Assembly (NCBI RefSeq): GCF_001553785.1
Contig: NZ_LOJP01000001.1
Coordinates: 4,779,790-4,843,789, forward strand
Source of the DNA: Actinoplanes sp. TFC3
GTDB taxonomy: Bacteria > Actinomycetota > Actinomycetes > Mycobacteriales > Micromonosporaceae
DNA length: 64,000 nt
Direction of reading: 5' to 3'
Under the pieces are notes generated by a model. It did no database searches and was not told the origin of the DNA. It saw only the letters and a program-made list of their open reading frames with translations. The position numbers and the translations under genes are program-made. Numbering within the stretch: the first letter of the stretch is position 1; every line of letters starts with the position of its first letter. Positions 32,839 through 40,377 of the stretch are shown here, in pieces.

Positions 32839-33993
32839 TCAGGAGAGGGCGACCAGCTCAGCCCGGCTGAAACCGACCGCCTCGCTGGACAGCGCGCCGC
32901 AGTCCAGCCCGCGCAGCAGATAGCCGGCCAGGGCGCGGGCGGTGGCCGGTTCGTCGAGGATGCCCCCCGAGCGGCGGTCCCGGTAGCGGCGCAGGCGCAC
33001 CACCGCGGCGTCCATGCCGTCGGCGAAGAACGCGTACGTCGCCGCGAACCGGGTCGGCAACTGCGCCGGATGCAGGTCCCAGCCCTGGTAGAAGCCGCGT
33101 TCCAACGAGCGGCGCACGAGCCGGTGGTGCAGCGCCCAACCCTCGTGTACGGCGATGTCGGGGCCCAGCGGCAGAATGTTTGTCGAGCCATCGGACAGAC
33201 GCACCCCGGTGCCCGCCGCAGCCGCCTGCATGACCGCCTTGGCGTAGTCAGCAACCGGATGGTCCAGGGCCTGATGCGCAGCCGCCACCCCGGCTGCCGC
33301 GCTGTAGTCGTATGTGCCGTAATGCAGCCCGGTGCAGCGGCCCGCCGCCGCGGTGATCAGCCGGGCCACTGTGGCGACCCCGTCGGCGCCCAGCACGGCT
33401 GCGGGCAGCTCGATCTGGATCTCGAAGCGCAGGGTGCCCGGCGGCAGCCCGTACAGCGTCTCCAGTCGTTCGCACAGCGCGGCCATCGCCTCGACCTGGG
33501 CCGGCCCGCTGACCTTGGGCAGGGTGATGATGAACGGCTCGGGGAAGTGCGCCAGCCACAGGTCCAGAGTGCGCAGTGCCCGATGCCGGGTGGGCGACTC
33601 CAGCGACTTGATCCGCAGGCCCACGAACGGCGGGCGGGGGCCTTCGAGCAGCACCGCCGCGGCCTGCTTGACCGCGGCGTCCTCCTGGTCGTCGTCGCGC
33701 ACGCCGTAGCCGTCCTCGAAGTCCACCCGCAGATCCTCGATCGGCTCGGTGGCCAGTTTCTCGCGGACCTGCTGCTCGCGCGCCGCCGGGAACGGCACCG
33801 GCGGGTGGGCATCCAGGGCGGCCAGGGCCTGCGCCCCCCAGTCGCGGAAGCCGGCGATGCGGTCCGCGGCGAGGTAGACGGTGTGCACCGGCTGACGTCC
33901 GGGCCGGTCTCCCGGATAGCGGTCACGCAGGAACGCGTCGTGCGCGGCGAGCCGATCGTCGAACGCGCCGTAGTCGTGATCGGAAAGGCGCAC
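32839..33993 (-). CDS. DUF6986 / CitE-like aldolase-family protein
   Basis: The 384-residue protein looks like an HpcH/HpaI or CitE-like barrel enzyme: EDLRVDFEDGYGVRDDDQED near residue 90, then ITLPKVSG, FEIQIELPAAVLG and the Tyr-rich LHYGTYDYSAAAGV. The acidic pairs resemble the Mg-binding Glu/Asp of those lyases, which cleave malyl- or citryl-type substrates to give glyoxylate or acetyl groups. It sits 26 nt upstream of allantoinase and 5 nt after malate synthase. That position suggests work on ureidoglycolate, malyl or glyoxylate intermediates, but no reaction is shown. Confidence 0.7.
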   Translation of the reverse strand: MRLSDHDYGAFDDRLAAHDAFLRDRYPGDRPGRQPVHTVYLAADRIAGFRDWGAQALAALDAHPPVPFPAAREQQVREKLATEPIEDLRVDFEDGYGVRDDDQEDAAVKQAAAVLLEGPRPPFVGLRIKSLESPTRHRALRTLDLWLAHFPEPFIITLPKVSGPAQVEAMAALCERLETLYGLPPGTLRFEIQIELPAAVLGADGVATVARLITAAAGRCTGLHYGTYDYSAAAGVAAAHQALDHPVADYAKAVMQAAAAGTGVRLSDGSTNILPLGPDIAVHEGWALHHRLVRRSLERGFYQGWDLHPAQLPTRFAATYAFFADGMDAAVVRLRRYRDRRSGGILDEPATARALAGYLLRGLDCGALSSEAVGFSRAELVALS

Positions 33994-33998
33994 GGCGC

Positions 33999-35528
33999 TC
34001 AGTCGATCGCGTCGTAGGCGGCGGTGGTGAGGAAGCCGGCGAAGTCATCGGCCAGCGCCACCCGCTCGAACAACGTGCGCACCTCGGCGAAGCGGTTGCC
34101 CCCGGGCTGGTCGATCTTGGCCAGCTCCTCGTCCTCCAGCCGGGTGACCAGCTCAGCGGTCACCGGGGTGCCGTCCGGCAGCGTCACACCGTTGTGGATC
34201 CACTGCCACACCTGCGAGCGGGAGATCTCGGCGGTGGCCGCATCCTCCATCAAGTTGAAGATCGCCACCGCGCCGTTGCCGCGCAGCCACGCCTCCAGGT
34301 ACTGCAACGCCACCGACACGTTCGAGCGCAGCCCCGCCTCGGTCACCGAACCCGCAGTGGCGGCCACGTCGAGCAGCTGCGCCGCCGTGACGCTGACCTC
34401 CTCGCGGCGCCGGTCGAGCTGGTTGGGCCGCTCCCCCAGCACCCTGTCGAAGATCTCCCGGCACACCGGCACCAGGTCGGGATGGGCCACCCAGGAGCCG
34501 TCGAAGCCATCGCCGGCCTCGCGTTCCTTGTCCTCGCGGACCTTACCCAGGGCCACCTCGTTGACCTCGGGGTCGCGCCGGCTCGGGATGAACGCAGCCA
34601 TGCCACCCATCGCGAACGCGCCGCGGCGGTGGCAGGTCGACACCAGCAGCTCGGTGTAGGCGCGCATGAACGGGGCGGTCATGGTCACCGCCGCGCGGTC
34701 GGGCAGCACCATCGCCGGGTTGTCGCGGAAGTACTTGATGATGCTGAACAGGTAGTCCCAGCGTCCGGCGTTGAGCCCGCAGATGTGCGGGCGCAGCGCC
34801 CACAGGATCTCGTCCATCTCGAACGCGGCGGGGATGGTCTCGATCAGCACAGTGGCGCGGATCGAGCCGACCGGGATGCCCAGCTGCTCCTGGGCGAAGG
34901 TGAAGACATCGTTCCACAGCGCGGCCTCGTGGTGCGATTCCATCTTGGGCAGATAGAAGTACGGTCCACTGCCGCGTTCCAGCAGCTCCTTCGCGTTGTG
35001 AAAGAAGTAGAGCCCGAAATCGACGAGCGCACCGACCGCCGGTTCACCGTCGACCGGCAGGTGCCGCTCGTCCAGGTGCCAGCCGCGGGGGCGCACGACG
35101 ATTGTGGGGTACGGTCCGGCGCTCAGCTCGTACGTCTTCTTGTCGGTCTTGAGGCTGATGTCGCGGCGCACGGCGTCGTAGAGGTTCTGCTGGCCGTCGA
35201 TGACGTTGGCCCAGTGCGGGGTGTTGGCGTCCTCGAGGTCGGCCAGCCACACCTTGGCCCCGGAGTTGAGCGCGTTGATGGTCATCTTGCGTTCGGTGGG
35301 GCCGGTGATCTCGACGCGGCGGTCGGTGAGGTCGGCGGGCGCGCCCGGCACGGTCCAGTCCCCGGCGCGGATCTCGGCGGTCTCGCTCAGGAAGTCCAGC
35401 GAGCCCCCGGCGGCGATGGCGGCCCGGCGCTCGGCTCGCGCGGCCAGCAGCTCGTTGCGGCGGCCGCGGAACCGCCGGTTCAGCTCGGCGACGAACGCCA
35501 CGGCCGCATCGGACAGGATCTCGGTCAC
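33999..35528 (-). CDS. aceB: Malate synthase A
   Basis: The 509-residue enzyme condenses glyoxylate with acetyl-CoA to malate. It shows the malate synthase signature CGLNAGRWDYLFSIIKYF, the catalytic region LADLEDANTPHWANVIDG and the C-terminal YLEAWLRGNGAVAIFNL. The GTG start is set by AAGGGAG 8 nt upstream. It leads a minus-strand run of DUF6986, allantoinase and allantoicase, which fits disposal of glyoxylate from purine breakdown. No isocitrate lyase is seen here, so a purine-linked role is likelier than a glyoxylate shunt in this locus. Confidence 0.95.
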   Translation of the reverse strand: MTEILSDAAVAFVAELNRRFRGRRNELLAARAERRAAIAAGGSLDFLSETAEIRAGDWTVPGAPADLTDRRVEITGPTERKMTINALNSGAKVWLADLEDANTPHWANVIDGQQNLYDAVRRDISLKTDKKTYELSAGPYPTIVVRPRGWHLDERHLPVDGEPAVGALVDFGLYFFHNAKELLERGSGPYFYLPKMESHHEAALWNDVFTFAQEQLGIPVGSIRATVLIETIPAAFEMDEILWALRPHICGLNAGRWDYLFSIIKYFRDNPAMVLPDRAAVTMTAPFMRAYTELLVSTCHRRGAFAMGGMAAFIPSRRDPEVNEVALGKVREDKEREAGDGFDGSWVAHPDLVPVCREIFDRVLGERPNQLDRRREEVSVTAAQLLDVAATAGSVTEAGLRSNVSVALQYLEAWLRGNGAVAIFNLMEDAATAEISRSQVWQWIHNGVTLPDGTPVTAELVTRLEDEELAKIDQPGGNRFAEVRTLFERVALADDFAGFLTTAAYDAID

Positions 35529-35601
35529 GGGGGTGACTCCCTTCGGACGGCGGGCTCTCCTTCTGTACGTTATCGGTCCGGCTCGGGGCGGCGCACGAAA
35601 C

Positions 35602-35631
35602 AGCGGCCCTCGCGGGGAATCGAGGGCCGCT
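35602..35631 (-). terminator. Terminator after the DUF1996 gene
   Basis: A perfect 11-bp inverted repeat (35602-35612 with 35621-35631, 8-nt loop) lies between the DUF1996 stop and the malate synthase start. It is placed to end the minus-strand DUF1996 transcript. It then leaves about 75 bp for the malate synthase promoter. Confidence 0.65.
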
Positions 35632-35649
35632 GCTCTATTTCCTTCTCCC

Positions 35650-35713
35650 GGCCGTCCTCCTGCCGGGAGATGGCGTCCTCCTGGTGGGGAGGCGCCCTCC
35701 TGACGGGGGACGG
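35650..35713. repeat. Three imperfect tandem repeats of about 21 nt
   Basis: Three successive units contain the core TCCTCCTG or CCCTCCTG followed by a G-rich stretch (CCGGGAG, GTGGGGAG, ACGGGGGA). They lie immediately downstream of the DUF1996 stop on its transcript. Each unit could form a small CTCC/GGGAG hairpin. There are too few and too variable copies for a CRISPR array. Confidence 0.5.
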
Positions 35714-35715
35714 CG

Positions 35716-37176
35716 TCAGAAGTTGCCGTAGCTGTCGCACTTGGCGCGCTGGCGGATGCAGTTCTTGACCCGGCTGCCCAGGGCCTTGTTGTCCCAGGCG
35801 AAGAACGCGTCGCCGTGCATCGAGGAGGCGTTGCCCGAGGACAGCTTGAGCCCGGCCTTGCTGCCGTGCGTCTGGTAGCCGATCACGAACGACAGCGACG
35901 GGATCGCCACCGGGAACTTGCCGCTGCACACGCCCTGGCCGTCGGCGTAACCCACGTGCGACTTGTGGTCGGGGCTGTCCAGGTGCACGCCGTCCCAGCA
36001 GTCGGGGAAGGTGAGCTGGTACGTGATGGTCGCGGTGTTCGCGCACACCGGCCAGTTGCCGTCGTCGCTGCGGCCGACTTCGCCGCCCTGCCCGGCACAC
36101 CAGAACTGGCCCGGGGCGCCCTCGGGGGTGCCGGCCTGCTTCTTGGCGTCACCCTGGATCATGCGGAAGCCCTGCGGGAACGGCATCGTCTTGGTGGTGT
36201 CCTTCAGGCGCGAGCCGTAGTACACGGTCACACCCTCCAGCTCGACCGGCTTGCCGTCCTCGGTCATCTCGGGGATCCAGTACGCCGACAGGTCCTCGTT
36301 GGCCGGCGCGCAACTGGTGCTCTTGTTCGCCAGCAGCGAGGCGAGCGTGGTGGACGCGTCGGTGCTGCTGTTGCCCAGGAACGTGTGCATGTGCGAGGCG
36401 CCCGGCATGTTCGGGAACACCATCGCGTCGTCCTTGGCCGAATGGCTGACCTTGCAGGAGGCGTTGAACTCGGGCACCCGCACGTTGGCGGCCGGGATGG
36501 TGGTGTTGGTGGGCAGCGCGTCGAACTCGGCGACCTGCTTCTTCCACGCCGCCTGGTCCATCGTCACCCAGCCGTCGCCCGACGGGGTTCCGGCGGATCC
36601 ACTCGCTGACGGGGTGGGGGCCGACGGTGCCGGGGAGGTCGACGGGGCCGGGGAGGCCGACGGCGCCAGGGAGGCTGCGGCTGCGCCGAAGGTGAACCAG
36701 TTGAGGTTGACGAAGTTGCCGGCGGTGCTGCTTCTGAGGACCGCGAACACCGTCTGCGGGCCGGTGGGCACGCCGGCCGCCGTGGCGGTGGCTGTCGACC
36801 ACTTCTGCCAGCCGCCGGTCGAGGCCACCGGGAACGTGGCCAGCAGCGTGCCGCTCTGCGAGCCAAGGTGCAGCTCGATCGAGCCGCCGGCCTTGTTGTC
36901 CGAGGCGATCCGGGCGCTCAGGGCGGTCCCGGTGATCGACACGTTGTCGTACTTGAGCCAGTCGCCGCCGGCCAGCCAGCCGACGTTCTTGCCGCCGTCG
37001 GCGTCGCTGGTGCCCTCGGTCTGCGCGCCGGACTGAGCCGTGAACGACTCGGCCTGCACCCGGCCCGGCACCGCGGTCTCCTCCGCGCTGGCGCTGGCAA
37101 TGTAAATGCCGCTGCCGCCCAGCGCCGCGGCGACCGCGGCCGCCAGCACGATGCGGGTTCGCTTCCTGGAGTGCAT
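35716..37176 (-). CDS. Secreted protein with CBM-like domain and DUF1996 domain
   Basis: The 486-residue product starts with a signal peptide (HSRKRTRIVLAAAVAAALGG, cleavage near ASASA). A carbohydrate-binding-like beta sandwich follows (about 35-165, with VQAESFTAQSG and NVGWLAGGDWLKYDNV, as in CBM6/35). A Ser/Pro/Ala linker (about 165-205) leads to a DUF1996 domain, seen as HMHTFLGN, YWIPEM and PDCWDGVHLDSPDHKSH, with several Cys residues that could pair. It is exported, probably to bind polysaccharide. DUF1996 activity is unknown. The start at 37176 has GGAAGG 7 nt upstream; Met at 37182 is an alternative. It lies between the two purine gene groups without an obvious link. Confidence 0.8.
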   Translation of the reverse strand: MHSRKRTRIVLAAAVAAALGGSGIYIASASAEETAVPGRVQAESFTAQSGAQTEGTSDADGGKNVGWLAGGDWLKYDNVSITGTALSARIASDNKAGGSIELHLGSQSGTLLATFPVASTGGWQKWSTATATAAGVPTGPQTVFAVLRSSTAGNFVNLNWFTFGAAAASLAPSASPAPSTSPAPSAPTPSASGSAGTPSGDGWVTMDQAAWKKQVAEFDALPTNTTIPAANVRVPEFNASCKVSHSAKDDAMVFPNMPGASHMHTFLGNSSTDASTTLASLLANKSTSCAPANEDLSAYWIPEMTEDGKPVELEGVTVYYGSRLKDTTKTMPFPQGFRMIQGDAKKQAGTPEGAPGQFWCAGQGGEVGRSDDGNWPVCANTATITYQLTFPDCWDGVHLDSPDHKSHVGYADGQGVCSGKFPVAIPSLSFVIGYQTHGSKAGLKLSSGNASSMHGDAFFAWDNKALGSRVKNCIRQRAKCDSYGNF

Positions 37177-37339
37177 TCCCATCCCTTCCACCACTGCTGT
37201 CGGAAAGGAGTATGAGCAGCTCAGCATGCTTGTATCAACTTCGGAAAGAAGACTTAAGAAGGCCCTCCTCCGCTCCCGCTGGTCGCCGCGATTTCGGATT
37301 TCAATAACATTTTCTCGACCGCGGAACCTTAAAAGATCC
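37177..37339 (-). promoter_or_regulatory. AT-rich upstream region of the DUF1996 gene
   Basis: This 163-bp gap separates the deaminase stop from the DUF1996 start. It is markedly AT-rich for this genome, especially 37220-37260 and 37290-37340. On the minus strand it holds TTTAAGG-ATC-TTTTAAGG near 37321-37340 and CTTAAG near 37252. A promoter or regulator site is likely here, but I cannot assign -35/-10 boxes with confidence. Confidence 0.4.
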
Positions 37340-38680
37340 TTAAACGCCGTCGAGTAGCCGGCGATGCGCGGTGCGTGCCCGCCGGGTCAGCGCCGCCGCG
37401 TCCGCGGTGACCAGCTCGCCGCGCCGCACGACCGGTTTGCCGCCGACCAGGGCCAGCTCCACCGGGGCGGGCGGGCCCAGCACCAGCGCCGCCACCTTGT
37501 CATCGATGCCGTCGTGGCCGAGCCCGTCGAGGCGCCACAGCACCAGATCGGCGAGCTTACCGACTTCGATGCTGCCGACATCCCCGGCTCGCCCGAGCAG
37601 TCGCGCGCCGCCCATCGTGCCCAGCCGTAGCGACTCGCGGGCGGTCAGCGCTCCCGGCCCCCCGCGCAGCCGGGCTACGTACAGGGCCTGACGTAGTTCC
37701 TCGCCCAGATGCGCGGCTTCCTGCGAGGCCGAACCGTCCACGCCCAGCCCGACCGGCACCCCGGCGTCGAGCAGCTCGCGGACCCGGGCCAGGCCGGCCC
37801 CGAGACGCGCGTTGGAGCTCGGGCAGTGCGCCACGCCGGTGCCCGTGGCGGCCAGCTTCGCCACGGATGCGTCGTCCAGATGCACGCCGTGGGCCAGCCA
37901 CACGTCCTCGCCCAGCCAGCCGAGCCGCTCGGCATATTCCACCGGGGTGCAGCCGAACTTCTCCCGGCAGAAGTCCTCCTCGTCGTCGGTCTCGGCGAGG
38001 TGGGTGTGCAACCGGACCCCCTTGTGCCGGGCCAGCTCGGCGGCCTCGCTCATCAGCCGCGAGGTGACCGAGAACGGCGAGCACGGCGCGACCCCGATCT
38101 GCAGCAGGGAATCCGGCGACGGGTCGTGCCACTTGTCGATGGCGGCCTCGGTCGCGGCGAGCGCCGCGTCGGTGTCCTCGACCACGTGGTCCGGCGGCAG
38201 ACCACCCTGGGACTGCCCGAGATCCATCGAACCGCGGGCCGGGTGGAACCGCAGCCCGATCTCGCGGGCCGCCAGGATCTCGGCCTCCAGGACATCACCG
38301 CCGTCGCGAGGGAACACGTAGTGGTGGTCGGTGCTGGTGGTGCAGCCCGACAACGCCAGCCAGCCCAGCGCCGCCCCGGCCGCCGCGCCCACAGTCTCGG
38401 CGTCGATGCGCCCCCAGATCGGGTACAGCGTGCGCAGCCAGCCGAACAGCGTCTCGTCCTGCGCCAGCCCGCGGGTGGCCCACTGGTACAGGTGGTGGTG
38501 CGTGTTCACCAGCCCCGGCGTGAGCAGGCAGCCGGTGCCGTCGAGCGCGCCGGGCACCCCCGAGGAGCCGGCCCCCACCGCGGCGATCCGGCCGTCGTCG
38601 CCCACCACCACGTGTCCGTCGGCGAACTCGGTCCCGGCGGCGTCAACGGTCGCGACGGTGACGTTCTCGATGGCAATCAC
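37340..38680 (-). CDS. 8-oxoguanine deaminase
   Basis: The 446-residue metal-dependent amidohydrolase deaminates 8-oxoguanine, by similarity to the 8-oxoguanine deaminase/AtzB group. Metal and catalytic sites are NTHHHLYQW, HTHLAE, AHGVHLDD and the metal Asp in VGLGVDGSAS. The product, urate, feeds the urate oxidase gene directly upstream. I start it at GTG 38680, which overlaps the urate oxidase stop by 4 nt (GTGA); a GTG at 38689 is possible. Substrate assignment rests on family and context; related deaminases act on cytosine or s-triazines. Confidence 0.8.
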   Translation of the reverse strand: MIAIENVTVATVDAAGTEFADGHVVVGDDGRIAAVGAGSSGVPGALDGTGCLLTPGLVNTHHHLYQWATRGLAQDETLFGWLRTLYPIWGRIDAETVGAAAGAALGWLALSGCTTSTDHHYVFPRDGGDVLEAEILAAREIGLRFHPARGSMDLGQSQGGLPPDHVVEDTDAALAATEAAIDKWHDPSPDSLLQIGVAPCSPFSVTSRLMSEAAELARHKGVRLHTHLAETDDEEDFCREKFGCTPVEYAERLGWLGEDVWLAHGVHLDDASVAKLAATGTGVAHCPSSNARLGAGLARVRELLDAGVPVGLGVDGSASQEAAHLGEELRQALYVARLRGGPGALTARESLRLGTMGGARLLGRAGDVGSIEVGKLADLVLWRLDGLGHDGIDDKVAALVLGPPAPVELALVGGKPVVRRGELVTADAAALTRRARTAHRRLLDGV

Positions 38681-39537
38681 GGGTGCCACTCCGCGAGAGC
38701 CGGGGGCGCGTCGTCGCGGGTCACGGTTCCTTCGATCAGCCCGTACGGCCGGTCGCCGGCGATGAACACCTCACCCGGGTTCTCCAGGTCGAACGCGGAC
38801 AGGTCGACCAGATAGTGGTGCTTGTTCGGCAGGGCCAGCCGGATCTCGGCTATCTCCGGGCAATGCTCCAGCACCCGGCTGCCCATCGAGTACAGCGTCT
38901 GCTGCAGCGCATAGCTGTACGTCGTCACGAATGCGTTCACCAACGCGCCCTTGGCCCCCTCGAACGACTCCGCCCAGTCCGCCGCGTCCGACAGGTGCCG
39001 CCAGCGTGCGTCAACCGCGGTGGCCAGAATCCGGTCGGTCGTCTCCGGCAGGGTGGTGTACCGGTCCGTGGCGAAACCGTGGAACTCCGAGTCGGTCGAG
39101 TTGAGCACCACGAAGTCCTTGAGCCCGGAGACCACCTGCACCCCGTCGCCGGTCACGTCGACCTGCGCGGTCCGCACGTAGTCGCCCTTGCGCCGGAACG
39201 AGTGCGGGCCGAGGCGCTCCCACCCGTACGACTCGATGCGCACCCGCGCCCGGGTGATCTGCGGCTGCGTGTCGACGAAGTGGCGGCCCAGCAGCAGCGC
39301 GAACGCCTCCGGCTCACCCACGCCGTGGCTGCGGGCGAACGCGTACACCGTGTTCTTCATCGTGTCGGTCGGCAGCACCCCCGAGTTGTCCCCGCTCAGA
39401 TGAGTGGCGGCCAGGTCGCCGGACAGCGCCACGCTGACGTTGACGTCGGCCAGCCCGTGCGAGTCGCCGTCCCGCGTGACCCGCACCAGCCGGGTCTCCG
39501 CTTTGCCGTACCGGTTGTCGCCGAGCACGATCGCCAC
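38677..39537 (-). CDS. Urate oxidase (cofactor-free uricase)
   Basis: The 286-residue enzyme oxidises urate to 5-hydroxyisourate. The GDNRYGKAETRLVRVTRD segment holds the conserved Lys. NSTDSEFHGFATDRYTTL holds the substrate-binding Phe/Asp/Arg set. The C-terminus lacks a peroxisomal signal, as in bacteria. It is 6 nt downstream of the HIU hydrolase gene, and its stop overlaps the deaminase start. This is a fixed order of purine breakdown genes. Confidence 0.94.
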   Translation of the reverse strand: MAIVLGDNRYGKAETRLVRVTRDGDSHGLADVNVSVALSGDLAATHLSGDNSGVLPTDTMKNTVYAFARSHGVGEPEAFALLLGRHFVDTQPQITRARVRIESYGWERLGPHSFRRKGDYVRTAQVDVTGDGVQVVSGLKDFVVLNSTDSEFHGFATDRYTTLPETTDRILATAVDARWRHLSDAADWAESFEGAKGALVNAFVTTYSYALQQTLYSMGSRVLEHCPEIAEIRLALPNKHHYLVDLSAFDLENPGEVFIAGDRPYGLIEGTVTRDDAPPALAEWHP

Positions 39538-39543
39538 GAGCCA

Positions 39544-39867
39544 TCAGCTCCCTCGATAGGTGGTGTAGCCGTACCGGCTCAGCAGCAACGGCACGTGATG
39601 ATGCCGGTCCGCGTCGGCCACGTGGAACGCGATGGTGATCTCCGGGAAGAACGCGTCCGGGCCAAGACAGGGCGCCACCGCGAAGATCAGTCGATAAGCG
39701 CCGGCCCGCCACTCGGACGGGGTGATCGCGAAGCGCAGCCGCCCGTCGCCGTCGGTGCGCCCCTGATCGATCAGCTGCCAGCCACCGGCGTCACCGCGTT
39801 CCAGCCGCACGTCCACGTCCCGCGCCGGATCGCCGGTCACGGTGTCGAGGATGTGGGTAGAGATCAT
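39544..39867 (-). CDS. uraH: 5-hydroxyisourate hydrolase (transthyretin-like)
   Basis: The 107-residue protein opens the ring of 5-hydroxyisourate to OHCU. It has the family start STHILDTVTGDPARDVDVRL, the Arg of RLRFAITP, and the YRGS C-terminus that marks the hydrolase group rather than true transthyretins. Its ATG overlaps the OHCU decarboxylase stop by 4 nt. It acts after urate oxidase in the cytoplasm as a tetramer in characterised relatives. Confidence 0.93.
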   Translation of the reverse strand: MISTHILDTVTGDPARDVDVRLERGDAGGWQLIDQGRTDGDGRLRFAITPSEWRAGAYRLIFAVAPCLGPDAFFPEITIAFHVADADRHHHVPLLLSRYGYTTYRGS

Positions 39868-40358
39868 GAGCCGAGCAGCCTCTCCAGCCGCAACAACGCA
39901 ATCTTGCGCAGCTCATCGGCCACGATCGCGTGTTCGGCCGGCTCGTCATGGCCGAGCCGTTCCCGCGCGGCGGCCAGGATCTCGGCCTGCGACCGCCCGC
40001 TGGCGAAGATCAGGAACACGTGCCCGAAGCGCTGTTCGTAGGCCCGGTTCGCCTCGACCAGCGCGGCCCGGGTGACCTCGTCGGCGCTCGCCGCGGCCGC
40101 CGACTGCTCCCGGCGTGACCAGGCTGCTTCGTGCGAGTCGCCGGCCGCGCGCTCCCCGATTCGCGGGTGCGCGGACAACCCCTGCAGCACCTCGGCCCAG
40201 CTGAGTTGGCGCGCCGCCGAGTCCGCGGCGGCGAGCGCTGCATCCTTGGACGGGTACGGACGCCCGGCTGCGACCGCGGTTGCCCAGGCCGGCACGGCAC
40301 ACACGGCGAGCAGCTCTGTCAGCAGCTCACCGGTCGGCCGGGAGTTGAACGTCCGCAC
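39864..40358 (-). CDS. uraD: OHCU decarboxylase
   Basis: The 164-residue enzyme decarboxylates 2-oxo-4-hydroxy-4-carboxy-5-ureidoimidazoline to S-allantoin. The catalytic His is in SAHPRIGER and the substrate-binding C-terminal part in RFGHVFLIFASGRSQAEILA. I start it at GTG 40358, giving RTFNSRPTGELL as the standard first helix. The longer frame starting at 40388 would overlap the divergent helicase gene. No ribosome site is evident. Only 19 bp separate it from the helicase start, so both promoters must overlap or lie inside coding sequence. Confidence 0.9.
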   Translation of the reverse strand: MRTFNSRPTGELLTELLAVCAVPAWATAVAAGRPYPSKDAALAAADSAARQLSWAEVLQGLSAHPRIGERAAGDSHEAAWSRREQSAAAASADEVTRAALVEANRAYEQRFGHVFLIFASGRSQAEILAAARERLGHDEPAEHAIVADELRKIALLRLERLLGS

Positions 40359-40377
40359 GCTGTGAGCGTACGGGAAA

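Noticed and set aside
35650..35713. Possible CRISPR array
   Set aside because: Only three imperfect units of about 21 nt without unique spacers are present, and no cas gene is nearby.
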